Shown: positions 1-11,404 of the stretch, in pieces
How the letters are laid out: the number at the start of each line of letters is the position of its first letter
Numbering within the stretch: the stretch's first letter is position 1
Assembly: GCA_003427395.1 (NCBI GenBank)
Contig: BFEA01000634.1
Location: 38,149 to 102,148 of the forward strand
Length of the DNA: 64,000 bases
Direction of reading: 5' to 3'
From: Chara braunii
Lineage: Eukaryota > Streptophyta > Charophyceae > Charales > Characeae
Notes under the pieces: generated by a model
Databases searched by the model: none
What the model saw: only the letters and a program-made list of their open reading frames with translations
Told to the model about the DNA's origin: nothing
Translations under genes and position numbers: made by a program

Positions 1-216
1 TGCCATAAAGCAAAGATCGTGGTTGCTGGGGTCGAGGCCACCGTGCTCATTTTTACAGTTGAGCATTGTTCGTCAGAAATAATCCTGGGAAGGACATGGT
101 TGACAGGGGTCAACGCCACCACTGAGAATAAGCGGGACGGATGCCAAACAGTTAGCATAGACGGACCCGAAGGTAGCAGGGTCACCCTGAAGGGATATCA
201 ATCCCAACTCGCCTAG
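1..216 (+). pseudogene. Retropepsin-region fragment of a Ty3/gypsy relative
   Basis: The translation (open from 19) matches the second half of the protease region of the main element in this window. Both share the motif LGRTWL followed by a run ending in a DG-rich hairpin (here SIDGPEGSR, there SIKRPDGGR). In an intact element this segment follows the protease active site, which lies outside the window. The fragment is cut by the window edge on the left and ends at a stop at 214-216. It precedes a gag fragment, the reverse of the normal gag-protease order, so the left flank is a rearranged remnant and not one intact element. Confidence 0.75.
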
Positions 217-234
217 GAAATGATATTTATTTAA

Positions 235-650
235 TGGCGAAGGCGAGTGGAGGAAAGGAAGCAGGGGAGACTAAAAAAGGAACGATCGAGAATGGGGAAC
301 CTCCAAGTGGTCCAACACTAAAGATAACAGGTGGAGGCCAAAAGATGAGATAGAGGCTAAAAGACCAAAGAAACGAGAAGAGGAAATGGCCAAACAAATA
401 GAAGTTCTAAAGGCAACAGTGAAAAGACTGCAAAGTAGTAATCAGAGGAAGGAAAAACCCTTTGTTCGGTATGCACGTGAAAAACGAGACTCTAGCGTAA
501 AGCGAACTTGAAACGAAAAAGCTTGCATCTACTGTGGAGATGAAGACCACCGAAAAAGAGATTGTCAAGCAATGTTGGATGCACTAAAGGACGGTTTCAT
601 TGAGCTCGACGATCGAAAGTACGTAATGTGGGCTGATGAAGCCAAACCGG
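235..650 (+). pseudogene. Gag C-terminal fragment with CCHC zinc knuckle
   Basis: A degenerate reading frame encodes a lysine-rich coiled-coil stretch (from an ATG near 386) and then a zinc knuckle of the form C-x2-C-x4-H-x4-C at about 524-565 (CIYCGDEDHRKRDC). It continues into FIELDDRKYVMWAD, which matches VVLDDRKYVKWAD of the main element's Gag. An in-frame TGA lies just before the knuckle. Zinc knuckles of Gag bind the element's RNA. The frame is cut where the LTR end of the palindrome begins, so this fragment may be the insertion target. The sequence on the far side of the palindrome (37979 onward) does not clearly continue this Gag. Confidence 0.75.
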
Positions 651-652
651 TG

Positions 653-760
653 TGAGGAGACCCGGGGAGGGGCACCTGTTCGTCGCTGAAGCCAGGGGCA
701 GCGGCGCCTGTCACTTCGCCGCGCCCGCTTCCGAGGTCCTCAGCGACCGACAGGGGATAA
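653..760 (-). repeat. LTR 3' terminus (U5 end) of the left copy
   Basis: This is the outer end of the palindrome. Reading inward it begins TGAGGAGACC and a GGGGAGGGGCACC run. The same end recurs at 37871-37978 (other strand), in the hinge at 19531-19564, and at 43638-43745 beside unrelated sequence. Four occurrences with a common terminus make this the true element end. The terminus can be read as TG(TG)AGG...CCTCA(CA), both forms having the TG...CA ends typical of LTRs. How far the LTR extends inward cannot be decided because no second full LTR is present. Confidence 0.75.
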
Positions 761-1824
761 CAGTAGTGATAGGTATAGCCAACCCCTCTGGTAACCCAAA
801 CCAATTACCCTTTTCGCATCCCAACCGCTCGCAGGAAATCAAACATCAAACTAAAATGTAGCTGCAATTATCAGACATATTTGGAAGGTCGTAGCAAAAT
901 ATAGTAAAACAGTCTACTCACACAATCTAAAGTCGGGAACAACATGCAACAGAACAGACTTTTCTCACATCCTAAGAGTTGTGGGCAACACGCAGTGGAA
1001 TAATCTTCCTTCTTAACCCAGGAGTGGAAGTCAACGCTCAGTGTAATGCAAGAGTTCGGAACAGCATACAGCAAGACAATCTTCTCCTCGTAATACAAAA
1101 TCAGCCCTTTTTCCCCCGCCCCGCACTCCCTTTTGCAGTGCGGGATCATTAGGACCGAGTACGGCGTTGATTCTCACAACAGCCCCAAAGTGCACCAGGG
1201 CTTCACCTCCATCCGCGTCTTCCCAAAGTGAGATATGTGTGTCCCTTTTCAGCATGCAATCACCAAGCCGTGGAACCCAAGAGGAGTCTGGTTTTCTATA
1301 TGTTTTCAACCTTCTTTCGAATGCATGTCGGGCTACGCCGTTCTGTTCGACTCCAATTTTTGACTAAATACAAAAAAAAAAAAAAAAAAAAAGGAAAGAC
1401 TGTTTCCTCCCTTCTTCTTGCTGCCTCACAGATCTTTTCAGTCCCATCCCTCAGCTATGCATCAACTCGTTGATCTCTCTCTCTTCGCTCTCTCCCATTG
1501 TTCTCCCTCTCTGTTCCCACGTATTCTCTTTCTCTCTCTTACTTATGCGCTATCCCTTTCCTCTGCTCCACATACACTCACCGAACAGTTCGCTTCCGTC
1601 ATTCTCGATGTTTCTTTTTCTTCTCTCCTTATCCAACTCAGTACCTCTCCCTTTCAGCACATAGGTTTAACCTATCACCGTTCAAAGAGGGTGATAGTGA
1701 ATAAAATAAAATAAAATAAAAAATAAATAAAAAGAAGGCGCCCACACGAACCGGTTTAGTCTTCCCTGTTCGTACACCCTTACCTCTCGCCTGTTCCTTT
1801 ATTTGATCAGTTTAGGGAACCACC

Positions 1825-2165
1825 TGTGGTGTCAGGGCTCGATTACTCAATCAGTCGGTACAACATATCTGTCCACCCCCTTTTTAGCGTGGAAAAACCT
1901 AATTAATCAACTAGCAATAACGACGAGTCTCCCCCTCCTGCAGCGTGAAGGCTTGACTAGCCAATTAGTAACACTGATGTTTTTGACCCGCCTGTTGCGG
2001 GAAGGCTCGATTAACCATCCAGTGAATACAAAGTATGTAACCCGCCGGCAGAGAGAAAGCCCGGTTGGCCAATCAGCAAAATTGTTGTCTCTGCCTCGCC
2101 TGCGGCGAAAAAAGCTCGATTAATCAATCCGCAGTTATCTCTGCCCCGCCGCCTGTGGTTGGCTG
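1825..2165 (-). repeat. About 62-bp tandem repeats in the 3' region, left copy
   Basis: Five to six degenerate units share GGCTCGATTAACCAATCAGT-like cores alternating with GCCTGCnGCG-like segments. The ATTAATCAATC and CCAATCAG cores contain CCAAT-type motifs. They sit about 1.2-1.5 kb from the LTR end, where a U3 enhancer array would be expected. The mirror block is 36405-36745. A promoter role is inference only. Confidence 0.7.
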
Positions 2166-3439
2166 CTGCTCATCCTCAAAAGTTACGAACTCTTAGTCTA
2201 ACTCTCTCTCTCGCAGTCTGATCAATCTCCTTCCCTTTCTTCCTCTTACTCCATCTGGGCTCTCTTTCTCCCACACTGTGTCTCCTTTCTCTGGCGAATT
2301 CACCTTCCGCGTCCCTCTTTAGTTTCACCAAACTCGCATAGGAACAGGCAGCTGACATTAGGCCCGCTGCACTCCCCTTTCCGTTCTCTTCATCTCCATT
2401 CCGCCTGTGTTTCAACCGAGTTGACGCAGGGGCAAACGAGCATGCTTCCAACTGCCTGCAGCTCGTCGTACACACCTGGCTCATCCCCGTGTCCTCTGCA
2501 CCTCCGCTCGCCAGCCCGAGCGTTCTGCATGCCTGGATTGGGCACACTTTGCATGCTACCGGAACTCCCCCGTCCAAATTTACTCAATAGGGCCTTCCTC
2601 GAGCGTACGCGTCAGGTCCCGTGCCCGTCTAACACGCTACTCTCCCTAGTTGGATCGAACTGTGGTGAACAATCCCCAGCGGGCTGTGTACCCCTGGCGC
2701 GCACCCCCAGGACCCGTCTGTCTCAGAGTGCGATTGAGGACCGAGTACACCCTGCGCATTGTCCCAACTCTCCTGCTTAAGCCCTCAACCGGCCTATCTA
2801 TCCCCTCCGCGACTCACTCGAGAGGACTGCGTACACGAGGCGCCCCGTCTCCCTCTCTCCAACTCACTACACCCGTCGTTCACGATCGCTGAGGACGTTG
2901 AGCACGTCTCCCTCTGCTTCTACCCGAGCTTTCTTCGCGACTGAATCGTGGGCGGCGAACGCCTGACACCCCGAACGCCCAGTATGTCCCCTCTCCCCAC
3001 GCTGGCACCGCCGATAACTGCTCCCACCTTAGAGGTCGCAGCCTTTCGAAAAAGACCATGACATGAGACAAGAACTGCCAAGCGGACCCGGTACCAGGGT
3101 GCAGAGCGAATTGTCGCAGGCTCGATCCAGTCCCCACCACCGTACCAGGGAAAATGAGTTTAAAGTTGCCGCTTTACCAAGTCCGCTCCGATCCAGCAGT
3201 AGCACCCGGCGAGGCCACTACGGAATGCAGCACAGCGAAATTAAGTTTGCGCCCAGCTCCGGTAAAACCCTGCAGTACCAGCAGCGAAATCAGGACCCGA
3301 GTAATGAGAAAAGAAAAGAGTATGTATACCCACGTGCCATACTTGCACCGACTCAACGCGTCGAGGCCTTTCCCAACTGGGGGGGATTACCACCCTGTCC
3401 TTCTGAAGGCGCGACCATGCCACATCAGCCTCACGAATG

Positions 3440-3890
3440 TTAAAACTGTAGCCATGTTGAACCTGAACAACCGTTTCGCACCAACCCGAACCTGAGATAT
3501 CTGTACCATGCCAATGACGAGCATGTATCGTGTCCCAAACTTGAAAACCAGTACCAAGCTATTGTACTATGTTGAGGCCGAACCTGCACAGCCACTGCGT
3601 GATAGTTCCGAACCTGTTCCAAACCTGTAAACAATGCAGAGGTGCGCACCGCTCCGGTACCGAACCAATACCGTATCAAAGTCGTACCTGAATAGCTTGC
3701 ACCATTCCGGTGCCGAGCCTGTCGTGATCCTGAAAACTAGAGACGGGTAGTTGTATCATGCCGATGCCGAACCGTGGAGCCATGTCGTGATTGTTCCGAA
3801 CCTGCCCCGAACCAGATTGTTGTGCCCGAATCGAACCAACTGCCACGCTGATACGATGAAGTCGAGCGGTACAATCGAGTAACCTGGTGG
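3440..3890 (-). repeat. Degenerate GGTTCGG-rich repeat block, left copy
   Basis: On the minus strand, GGTTCGG and GGTACGGT/GGTATGGTAC motifs recur every 20-50 bp over about 450 bp (on the plus strand they read CCGAACCTG and ACCGAACC). The same block occurs at 34720-35110 in the right copy and at 46260-46800 beside the third pol copy, so it belongs to the element family. No function is evident. Confidence 0.7.
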
Positions 3891-4620
3891 CGAGACCACG
3901 ACGTCCTTCCATCCCGTACTCATAACACACAAATTTGGGGGAGGCCAGAAATCAAGGAAATCGGGTAAGTCGCACAGGCAAATCTCAATCGTCAGAAAGT
4001 AAAGAGAATCGTCGGAAGATGAATAGGTAAATAACCCGGGTCGAAGTCAGCCGCGAATAATTAATTCAAAATTTAGCTATATAATAAACAATCGTTAATT
4101 CCTTCGCCCTTTTGTTATTTTAGTTATTTTTCTTATTTCTTAATTCTATATCATAAATAATAAAATGAAAAAGGATCCTCATCAAAAGGGATTCTTAACG
4201 GAATTCAATAAAACATCAAATTCTTTTGTTTTCTCCTTATTCTCATTGCTTCGATCCTTTCTCTTGTTTTTATTTCTATTGCCGGAAACATCAAATATTG
4301 AGGGCGACTCGAAAAATTTAAATAATGATGATTTTAAATAGATTCACGAATATTTCGTTTTTCATCCCGTTTTTGTTATTTTTTTTTTTTTTTTCATTTT
4401 TAATTTCAATATTAAATTCAATTAAATGTGGGGCTCTGTCCTCACGTCCGTTGGAAACCGTAAAAGGGCCTTGCCAAAGCCCACTCTCAACCCATCGTCC
4501 CGCGGCTTGTCGTTCGGGGAACGAGCCCGGAGTTGGTGGAAAAGAGGTAGACCTCAGTGCGGCGGAAAACGTAGCCCCTCTCGTCCATTTCGAGGGCTGG
4601 TCCTGATGGTCGACACATCC

Positions 4621-4653
4621 GAAATTAGGGGTGATCTGACTACCCCTAATTTC
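4621..4653 (-). other. 12-bp perfect hairpin downstream of pol, left copy
   Basis: GAAATTAGGGGT and its exact reverse complement flank a 9-base loop (GATCTGACT) about 160 bp beyond the pol stop. The mirror in the right copy (33830-33862) keeps the stem perfectly. It may be a transcript 3'-end or RNA structure element; there is no direct evidence for a function. Confidence 0.7.
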
Positions 4654-4809
4654 TCCCAGTCGGTCAGACAAAACTCCAAGCCGATTCCTCCTCAGACAAC
4701 TTTCCTATAGGTCAATCTCGCGGTATTAGGGCGACCGACTGGCCTACGGTTGCCCGACAAACAAGCCCGGACCTCCTCTCGACGCCCCCGTCAAGCCCGC
4801 TTGCCAAGA

Positions 4810-7800
4810 TTAGACAAAACGCACCAAATCTAAGTGGACCACTCGTGCTCGACGCAAGTGCCTCCTCTTCCCTGTCTGGTGTTTGGGTTTCTCAGGAACT
4901 CTGGGGCTGAGAGGGTGTTTCTTCCCTTTCTTGTGTCGCTGTTGTTTGGACTTCGATACCGGAATATTTTGACGCTTCTTTCTTCGTTGAGGAGCTAGTA
5001 TGACAGTTGTGACACCCTTCCTAATGCGAACTCTTCTCTTAGGCCTTTGCCGAACAAAAACCCATTTCCTTTTCTTACCCAGCGTTAGACCCTTCACTTT
5101 CCTGGCTTCTACTATCTTTCTCTTCCTTGAACTCTCACCTACCTCGAACCGTTTTGGTGGTCCTCCGTCTACTATCTTAGCTTTACACTTTCTTTTAGGA
5201 TCTAATGCTCTTGGTGCAGGAGTAGGACTCTCCCTCGACCTAAACAGCTTCAGTCTAGCTCCTGCCACAGGATCCTTCCACTTTGACCCATCTAGCTCAA
5301 CAATCATGTAAGCTCCCCAGCTTAACGCACCAACTACACAATATGGCCGCATCCATCGGTTAGCCAGTTTCCCAGTCCATGTTCTTTCCAAGGCGGCGTC
5401 GTAGAGGAGCACCATATCGCCGACCATGATCTTTTCCTTTCTGATTCTGACGTCTTTGTCCCATCTCGCTTTACTTTTCTCTCTTTCTACCGCCAGTCGA
5501 TTAGCTGCAGTCATGAGGTTATCCTCCAATCCGTATGCTATCTGTTTGGTCCTAGCGGCTAGGAGCTCCTCCCGTGTCATGCTATCCGCAATTAACCGTA
5601 GTCCAATTATCGACGTGGAATTGCATAGGCAGAGGACAGTGCCTCCCAAACCAAAGCATGTAAGGGGGGTACCCAGTGTTGGCTCGGACAGTGACATTGT
5701 CAGCCGATATTGCATACCTGAAATACTTTGGCCAGTCGCTATCCTTCCCTCTACACCACTTCGATAGCGATGGTATCAATGACTGGTGGCCCCGCTCCAC
5801 AGACGCATTTGACTGCGGGTGATAGGCAGTAGCTATAGACACTCTAGCTCCTGCTTTCTTGAACACACTTTGTACCTCATCTGCTAGGAACTCCGCTCCT
5901 CTATCCATCACAATTTTACTGACACACCCATATCTATACAGATACTGCACGACGAAGTTCTTGACTTCTCTCGCGGCCTTTGTTCTAATGGGCTTGCCAT
6001 CGACAAATCAAGTGAAATCATCCCTGATGTTCACTACATAGTTCATATTCCCTACGCCTTTCGGCATCTTCACCAGATCAATGTGTACTTTCTCTCCTGG
6101 ATTAGTGGGATAAGAAGGATGAAGTGACTCCTTATATCTGATAAGGGATCTCTTCTGGCAGTCCTCACAAGTTTCGCAGTACTTTTCAACGTCCTTGTAT
6201 TGTCCTTCCCACCAATATAGTCTGCGGACCTTCTCATGTGTTCCTTTTACTCCTCTATGTACTCCGACTACTCCGTCATGTAACTCGGCTACTATGGACT
6301 GTTTCTGCTCTGGGTCACAAATCACCGGAAGAGGCATTCCTGCCCCCACAGGTCGTCGAAACAAATGCCCAGCTCTAAGGCAATATTGCGCTGCCTGTCT
6401 CCGACAGATACAGCCCTATAGTGCAGTACTTACCTTCATAGAGGTTGACTAGGAAACGATCCGTTCGTCTAGGCTCAGCCATAGTCAGTGCAGCAACCGA
6501 TATCGGTCGCTCCGCCTCAATGGGAATTCGTGAAAGTCCGTTGGCTACAGCGTTCTTAGTCCCTGAGATCCTCTTTACAGTATAGTCATAAAGTCGAATC
6601 CTGATCAGTCATCGCGCAATCGTAGGATCAGTCAAACTGAAATCCTTCTGTAAGACTGGCGCTACAGTTGTGAGGTCTACCCTGAGAACGAATCGTCTGC
6701 CGTATATGTAATGCCTAAAGGTATCTAAGCACCGTACAACAACCAACACTTCCTTCTTAAACTGACTGTAGTTACGTTCTGCAGTGTTAAGCGTTCGACT
6801 CTCGAACCTCAATGACCTTTCTTTGCCTTCTGCATCCTTTTGAGAAAGCAATCCCCCTACCGAACACGGCCCAGCATCCGTAAACGCTATGAACGGTCTG
6901 TCCGTCTCGTCCTCAAAGAATGGCACACCTAGAATTCGGCCTTCTTCTTTGAATTCTTCCTTGAGGGATTGCACTGCAAGCTCTTGAAAAGAATCTCAAT
7001 AGAACTTCTCGGTCTTCCTAAGAAGAGTGCGCAGAGGCTCTGCTTTTTCCACATATCCACGTATGAAAATCCGCCAATAACCCACAACGCCTAAAAATTG
7101 ACGAACTTTTGTTGCACTGTGTAAAGGAGTCGGCCAGTTCAACAATTTATCCAGCTTTCCAAGGTCGGGTCGTCGGCCTTTCGTGTCGCATATAAACCCT
7201 AGAGTTTTAATCGTCGATACGTCCCATCAACTCTTTGTCCCGCTAACCGTCAGGTTAGCTTCATCTAGCTGATCCAAGACAGCGTAAATGTCCGTCAGGT
7301 GTTGCTCAATAAATCTTCTAACACCAGGGGCAACTTCCATTTCGTCTTTCACCACTGGTCCTTTTATCGGAAAGTCGTCCAGAAAAATTTCTACTTTATC
7401 AGGGATAAAGTCTTTCAGAACCGCAACCATGGCCCTCTGAAAGACCGCTACCCCATTGGTCCATCCCATCAGAACGACCATCATCTGCACCAATCCGAGC
7501 GGCGTGTGCATGGCTGTGAGATGCCTATCTCTCGGATCTAGTGTTATTTCGTCATATCCTGAAAATAAATCGCAGACAGAATAAATGGATCTGCCAGCCG
7601 CTCCTTCTGCTAATAGATCAGCGTGCGGCATGGAGCCTACATCCCGAATCGTCACAGCGTTAACCTTCTGAAGGTCTTGAATCCACCGAATCTTTCCATT
7701 AGGCTTCCTAAAAAAGAACCATCTATTTGCGTACGCGCTATCACATGGCTCAGCTACGTGCGATGCCATCTTTTCTTTGCGAAAGAAGATCACATCTTCC

Positions 7801-8093
7801 TTCTTTTTCTGAGCAAACTTCCACCCTGCGTCATTTCATGGTGTATGCGGAATCGTGTAGATCCTTGCATGCTTAGCATACCTAGGATCAATCCTGCCTC
7901 TTTCCGCATCACTGAATGCTATAGCTTTGTCGCAGGACTTAAGGACTTCCAAGACTCGTGCCTTCCCCGGGTCAGTCAGATTCCCATCGCCTATGTCCAT
8001 CTCCGCTATCCTCTTTTCTGTAAGCCGTTGCGGCTCCTTTCTCTTCTTTTCTTTGATCTNTCTAGCGATATCTTCCTCAGATACTCCATCTAA
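4810..8093 (-). pseudogene. Broken pol (RT, RNase H, integrase), left copy
   Basis: Domains in sense order: a linker and RT palm with FRKPNGKIRWIQDL, VCDLFSGYDE and the catalytic FLDD (7374-7385); RNase H (6974-6609) with FTDAGPCSVGG and FESRTLNTAE; and integrase (6364-5582) with HHCC-type CETCEDC, VHIDLVKMP, MDRGAEF and the glutamate in SVERGH. A GPY-type module and a 130-residue lysine/arginine-rich tail follow (to 4810). It would reverse-transcribe and integrate element cDNA. RT is open for only 188 codons, and stops and frameshifts separate every domain. A TGA replaces the Trp of HTPWND just before RT; the third copy at 49.5 kb still has Trp there. Confidence 0.9.
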
Positions 8094-8137
8094 CGCTGAT
8101 CGCTCTCGAGCTACGGCCGCCGGCTTAACCTTCTGAG

Positions 8138-9055
8138 CTACTGTCTTGGGTGTTTTTGGTCGCCCCCCATAGGGGGCTGCACCCTTAAAAGAGACACAGA
8201 TATCATCCTTCTGAATTCCTCTTCTTTAGCTTTGGGATAAGAGTTCCCTCCCACATGGACACGAGTGCCTAAATCCTCGACTTCCACTATCCGACCTTCT
8301 TCTTTTGTAAGCAGGGGTCCATACTTCTTTTCACGAAAGCTCAGGGAGCGACTCGCAAGGGGAACCGGTACGAGGCCCCCTGCAGCGAGAACCGCTCTAT
8401 TCCTCGGGTCACGAGGCTCTACCGTCTCCATCATAATCCGCCCACCATCGGGACGCTTGATGGAAAGCATTTGGCTTCCATCCGGCCGTTCTATAGTAAC
8501 GGCATGGACGTGACTTAGCCATGTCCGCCCCAATAATAACTCTGCGCTGCAATCCCGAACTGCGAAAACAGACATCATCACTCTCAGCCCTTCGACCTCA
8601 ATCGCAGCCTTGTGGCAAACCCTGGTGACCTTCTCCTTTCTTCCATCCGCGGTCTCTATCTCAAATTTGAACGACTTATCAAGGTCTTATCCCAACCGGA
8701 TTGCCCGGTCCTCATCTATGATAACAGCCTCACTGCCGTTATCAATCACCGCATGAAGAACTATCTCGTCATTGAGGGTAGTCTGTACTGTCCCACTGCC
8801 CAGGATATAAAATTTGTCAGGAGGCACTCCCTCTATCCCATCTAAGAACACCGTTGCAGCACGATCTGCCTTAGCGACCACACTAGATACCGCTACTGTG
8901 GGTATCTCCTCCTGTTTGGTTGCCATCTGGACTTCGTCGCTCAGAGGAATACGCGTTTTGTGCATAATCATCTGCAGCTCATCCTGCGCTGGTCTCGAGA
9001 CCGCCAAATACTCTAGGATCGTGCACTGCATAGGGGAAAGTATAACTTCTTCCAA
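8138..9055 (-). pseudogene. Broken retropepsin-like protease region, left copy
   Basis: The frame runs VLHAVIDNGSEAVIIDE, then a TAA after RAIRLG, then resumes in frame through VCHKAAIEVEG and LLGRTWLSHVHAV to 8138. Retropepsins cut Gag-Pol using an aspartate in D-S/T-G; here the triad reads D-N-G in both arms. The second element in this window has the normal DSG. The segment lies one frame away from gag, separated by a stop and a short insertion (see 9034-9160), and one frame away from RT. It is not translatable as it stands. Confidence 0.8.
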
Positions 9056-9160
9056 GAGGTTCGACCGTGTCTATGTCATCGAGAGTGCTCTTCATCGTGA
9101 ATTTTCTGGACCCACGTTTGCGTGGGACGTTTGCGTGGGGAAAGTATAACTTCTTCTCCT
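9034..9160 (-). other. About 105-bp insertion with 20-bp direct repeat at the gag-protease junction, left copy
   Basis: The stretch encoding EEVILSP occurs twice, at the Gag C-terminus and at the protease start, as identical 20-bp copies (GAAGAAGTTATACTTTCCCC) about 105 bp apart. Removing one copy plus the intervening sequence would place gag and protease in one frame. The insert contains a doubled ACGCAAACGT. The right arm (29344-29470) carries the same insertion, so it predates the palindrome or was copied between arms. Confidence 0.7.
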
Positions 9161-11361
9161 TCCATCCTCTGCCCGTCCTTCATTGCCATCACGTAGTCAG
9201 TGTCAGCCTTCTTCGAGGAGGAAGGACTAGAGGACTTAGTAGCCGTCACTCGTATGGGTGTCATGGGGGCGTCCTCTTCAGAAGGCAGACTCAGCCTCAC
9301 ACTCTGGGTTTTTGCGACTCCCTTACCCTTGTTCAGTACTACTCGCCTAGCTTCCACGTTCTCCTTCATTGAAGGAAACATCGATACATCTCCTAGGTTA
9401 TCCGCCCACTTGACGTACTTGCGATCATCAAGTACGACAAGTCCCTCATCTATCGCCCGTTTGAGGTCAGGGCAGTCTCTCTTGAGGTGATCGTCTCCCC
9501 TGCAATAGATACAGGAGTTACTAGGTGTAGGGGGTCGTTCCTCCGCGGACTTAATTGTCGGTCGTCTCACATCCTGGTTGGATGGCCCAGGGGATCTGGG
9601 GTAGTTTGGGGACTTGGGATATCCTGGCGACGCAGGATATCCTCCTCTCTCATACTGTCCCCGTGNCTCTTCTCTACGATCGCCACCTCTCTCTGTCCGC
9701 TCGTAACCGCGTCGATATCCATCTCGGCGGTCCCTATCCGACTCCCATCGTCCTCCGGAGTCCTCTCTATCCCTCGAGTTCAAGTTGTCCGGGCTCCGGT
9801 ACCCTTCGGCATTCCCACCGTATCTGGGACTGCGCGGATACTGGTCTCTGGGACTGCGCGGATACTGGTCGGGTCTGTCTCCTCGACTGTAGGAATCTCC
9901 CCCTCGATACCCATCACGCCGCCGGTCTCTGTCTATACTATCATCCCTGCGCCTCCGCTCATCATCCTCTCTACTCCTCCGATCATCCTCATCTCTGCGC
10001 CTTCGATCCTCCTCATCCCTACGTCTACGATCTTCTTCATCTCTACGTCGTCGCTCATCTTCATCTCTTTCCCTCGCGCGGTAATCAGCCAATGTGCGAG
10101 GGTTATGGTCTTCGACACTCCTCCATCGGTCGGTGTTCCGACGATCCCATCGCAGAGAGTAGGGGGATCCAGGCTTGTCCCAGTACGTAGTTCCGACCTT
10201 CGTTTCGAAATTTGTCATTTGCCTGGCCATTTCCTTCATCTTTTCTTGCATCTCCTCTATTACTGCGTCGTTATCCCCTGACCGATGGGATTTGTCCCAG
10301 TCCATCAAATATCGTTGTTCTGCCCAAGGTTTGTCGTCGAAATCGAGGCACCTATCAGTCCCATACTCCTTGTAAAAAGAATAATCTTCGCGCTGCATGC
10401 CTCTCCAGAGCAAATCCTTATACTCATCGACTTCCACGTTCATGGCCAGCTTAAGTAACGCGGTGAAGTCCAACTTATCGTGAGGCGTCTCCGTCAGTAC
10501 CGCCTTTCGCTTCCCCCTTGGCAGTTTACTAAGAAAGATCGTGCATCTTTCTACTTCCGATAACTTTCCTCTTGTCATGAGGGCATCGGATACCTTCTGA
10601 AAACGCATACCAAATGCTTGGACGCTTTCGCCCTCTCTCGGAGTCAACGCCCTTAAATCCTGGATCGAATACTTGACGTCTTCTAACTTGAAAAACTCAT
10701 AAAGGTTGCTCTTGTACGTAGCCCACCTCATGTCCCTTGGTCGGGGTTCCTTTATAACCCGGCTCAGACTTGGGTATGTGTTAAACAAAAAGTTATCTAC
10801 AATCTCGCCCTCAGTCCACTGACTTCGATAGGCATGCAACTCCCACTTCTCAAGGTATTCAGTGATACCGCATCCCAAAAAAATGGGAGGCCTGGAATCT
10901 AATTCAGAAGGCTGATGCGAGATGATGACTCTATCCCTCGCTTCATATGGCAGGGGCTGCGATTCCCCCGTCTCAGGATCAAAAATCCGTTTGGCCATGG
11001 CAACTCTGTCTCTATCTCTCCAAAGTTGTTCTCTGATAAATTGGTCCCTCCAGTCTTCACCCCCTAGATAGGCTCTATCTTCTCTACGCTGGTACAGAGA
11101 CGGGCGTTGAATAAATGATTCACGCCGAAAGCTTGGCGGCTCGGTCTGAATCTCCACCCGCTCTACCGGAGCGACCCTGTTTGGCTCAGTGACGACTGGA
11201 GGCGCCATCACCTCAGGCTCGTCGTCGTCCGGCTGCTCTACGCACCTCAAAGGGGCGTCCTGTCGAAGACGCTCTTTGAGATCTCGTAGAGCGCGGTTCG
11301 GCGATGCTCGATATACAGGTTGCTCCTCGTTCGGATGCGGTCCTATCGTGTCAGATTCCAT
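9076..11361 (-). CDS. gag: Gag polyprotein, 761 codons, open
   Basis: Gag forms the virus-like particle and packages element RNA. The protein starts MESDTIGPHP and has a helical capsid-like region (about residues 150-340, with TEYLEKWELHAYRSQW, the LTPREGESVQAFGMRFQKVSDAL segment and LPRGKRKAVL). A linker (YSLRWDRR...WRSVEDHNPR, about 405-427) follows, then a charged RRRRDEED-type repeat tract (about 435-480), an RS/SP/RG-rich tract and one zinc knuckle C-x2-C-x4-H-x4-C (CIYCRGDDHLKRDC, about 640). It ends in NVEARRVVLNKGKG and a basic tail. One N at 9666 leaves one residue undefined. It is the only full-length open gag in the window. The 26-bp repeat array lies just upstream. The start is the first ATG after in-frame stops. 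Confidence 0.9.
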   Translation of the reverse strand: MESDTIGPHPNEEQPVYRASPNRALRDLKERLRQDAPLRCVEQPDDDEPEVMAPPVVTEPNRVAPVERVEIQTEPPSFRRESFIQRPSLYQRREDRAYLGGEDWRDQFIREQLWRDRDRVAMAKRIFDPETGESQPLPYEARDRVIISHQPSELDSRPPIFLGCGITEYLEKWELHAYRSQWTEGEIVDNFLFNTYPSLSRVIKEPRPRDMRWATYKSNLYEFFKLEDVKYSIQDLRALTPREGESVQAFGMRFQKVSDALMTRGKLSEVERCTIFLSKLPRGKRKAVLTETPHDKLDFTALLKLAMNVEVDEYKDLLWRGMQREDYSFYKEYGTDRCLDFDDKPWAEQRYLMDWDKSHRSGDNDAVIEEMQEKMKEMARQMTNFETKVGTTYWDKPGSPYSLRWDRRNTDRWRSVEDHNPRTLADYRARERDEDERRRRDEEDRRRRDEEDRRRRDEDDRRSREDDERRRRDDSIDRDRRRDGYRGGDSYSRGDRPDQYPRSPRDQYPRSPRYGGNAEGYRSPDNLNSRDREDSGGRWESDRDRRDGYRRGYERTERGGDRREEXRGQYERGGYPASPGYPKSPNYPRSPGPSNQDVRRPTIKSAEERPPTPSNSCIYCRGDDHLKRDCPDLKRAIDEGLVVLDDRKYVKWADNLGDVSMFPSMKENVEARRVVLNKGKGVAKTQSVRLSLPSEEDAPMTPIRVTATKSSSPSSSKKADTDYVMAMKDGQRMEGEEVILSPRKRPTQTWVQKIHDEEHSR

Positions 11362-11404
11362 ATACTGGCTTCCACTCCTGGTTGAATTTATAAGCAGCTC
11401 AGGC

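Larger units (their letters stand above)
761..4620 (-). other. 3' region of the left copy (untranslated and presumptive LTR)
   Basis: No protein-coding signal beyond chance frames. It holds an A-run at 1371-1392, CT-rich stretches at 1470-1680 and 2195-2300 (purine-rich in the sense direction), two tandem repeat blocks listed separately (1825-2165 and 3440-3890), and an AT-rich segment at 4060-4430. The region must include the U3 and R parts of the 3' LTR, but the LTR start and the polypurine tract could not be placed. Its mirror image is 33863-37870. Confidence 0.6.

Noticed and set aside
9487-10281. Long plus-strand ORFs (264 and 211 codons) opposite gag, and the matching one at 28314-28949
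   Set aside because: They are antisense shadows of the Arg/Asp/Glu-rich Gag tract, whose codon composition keeps the complementary frames open.
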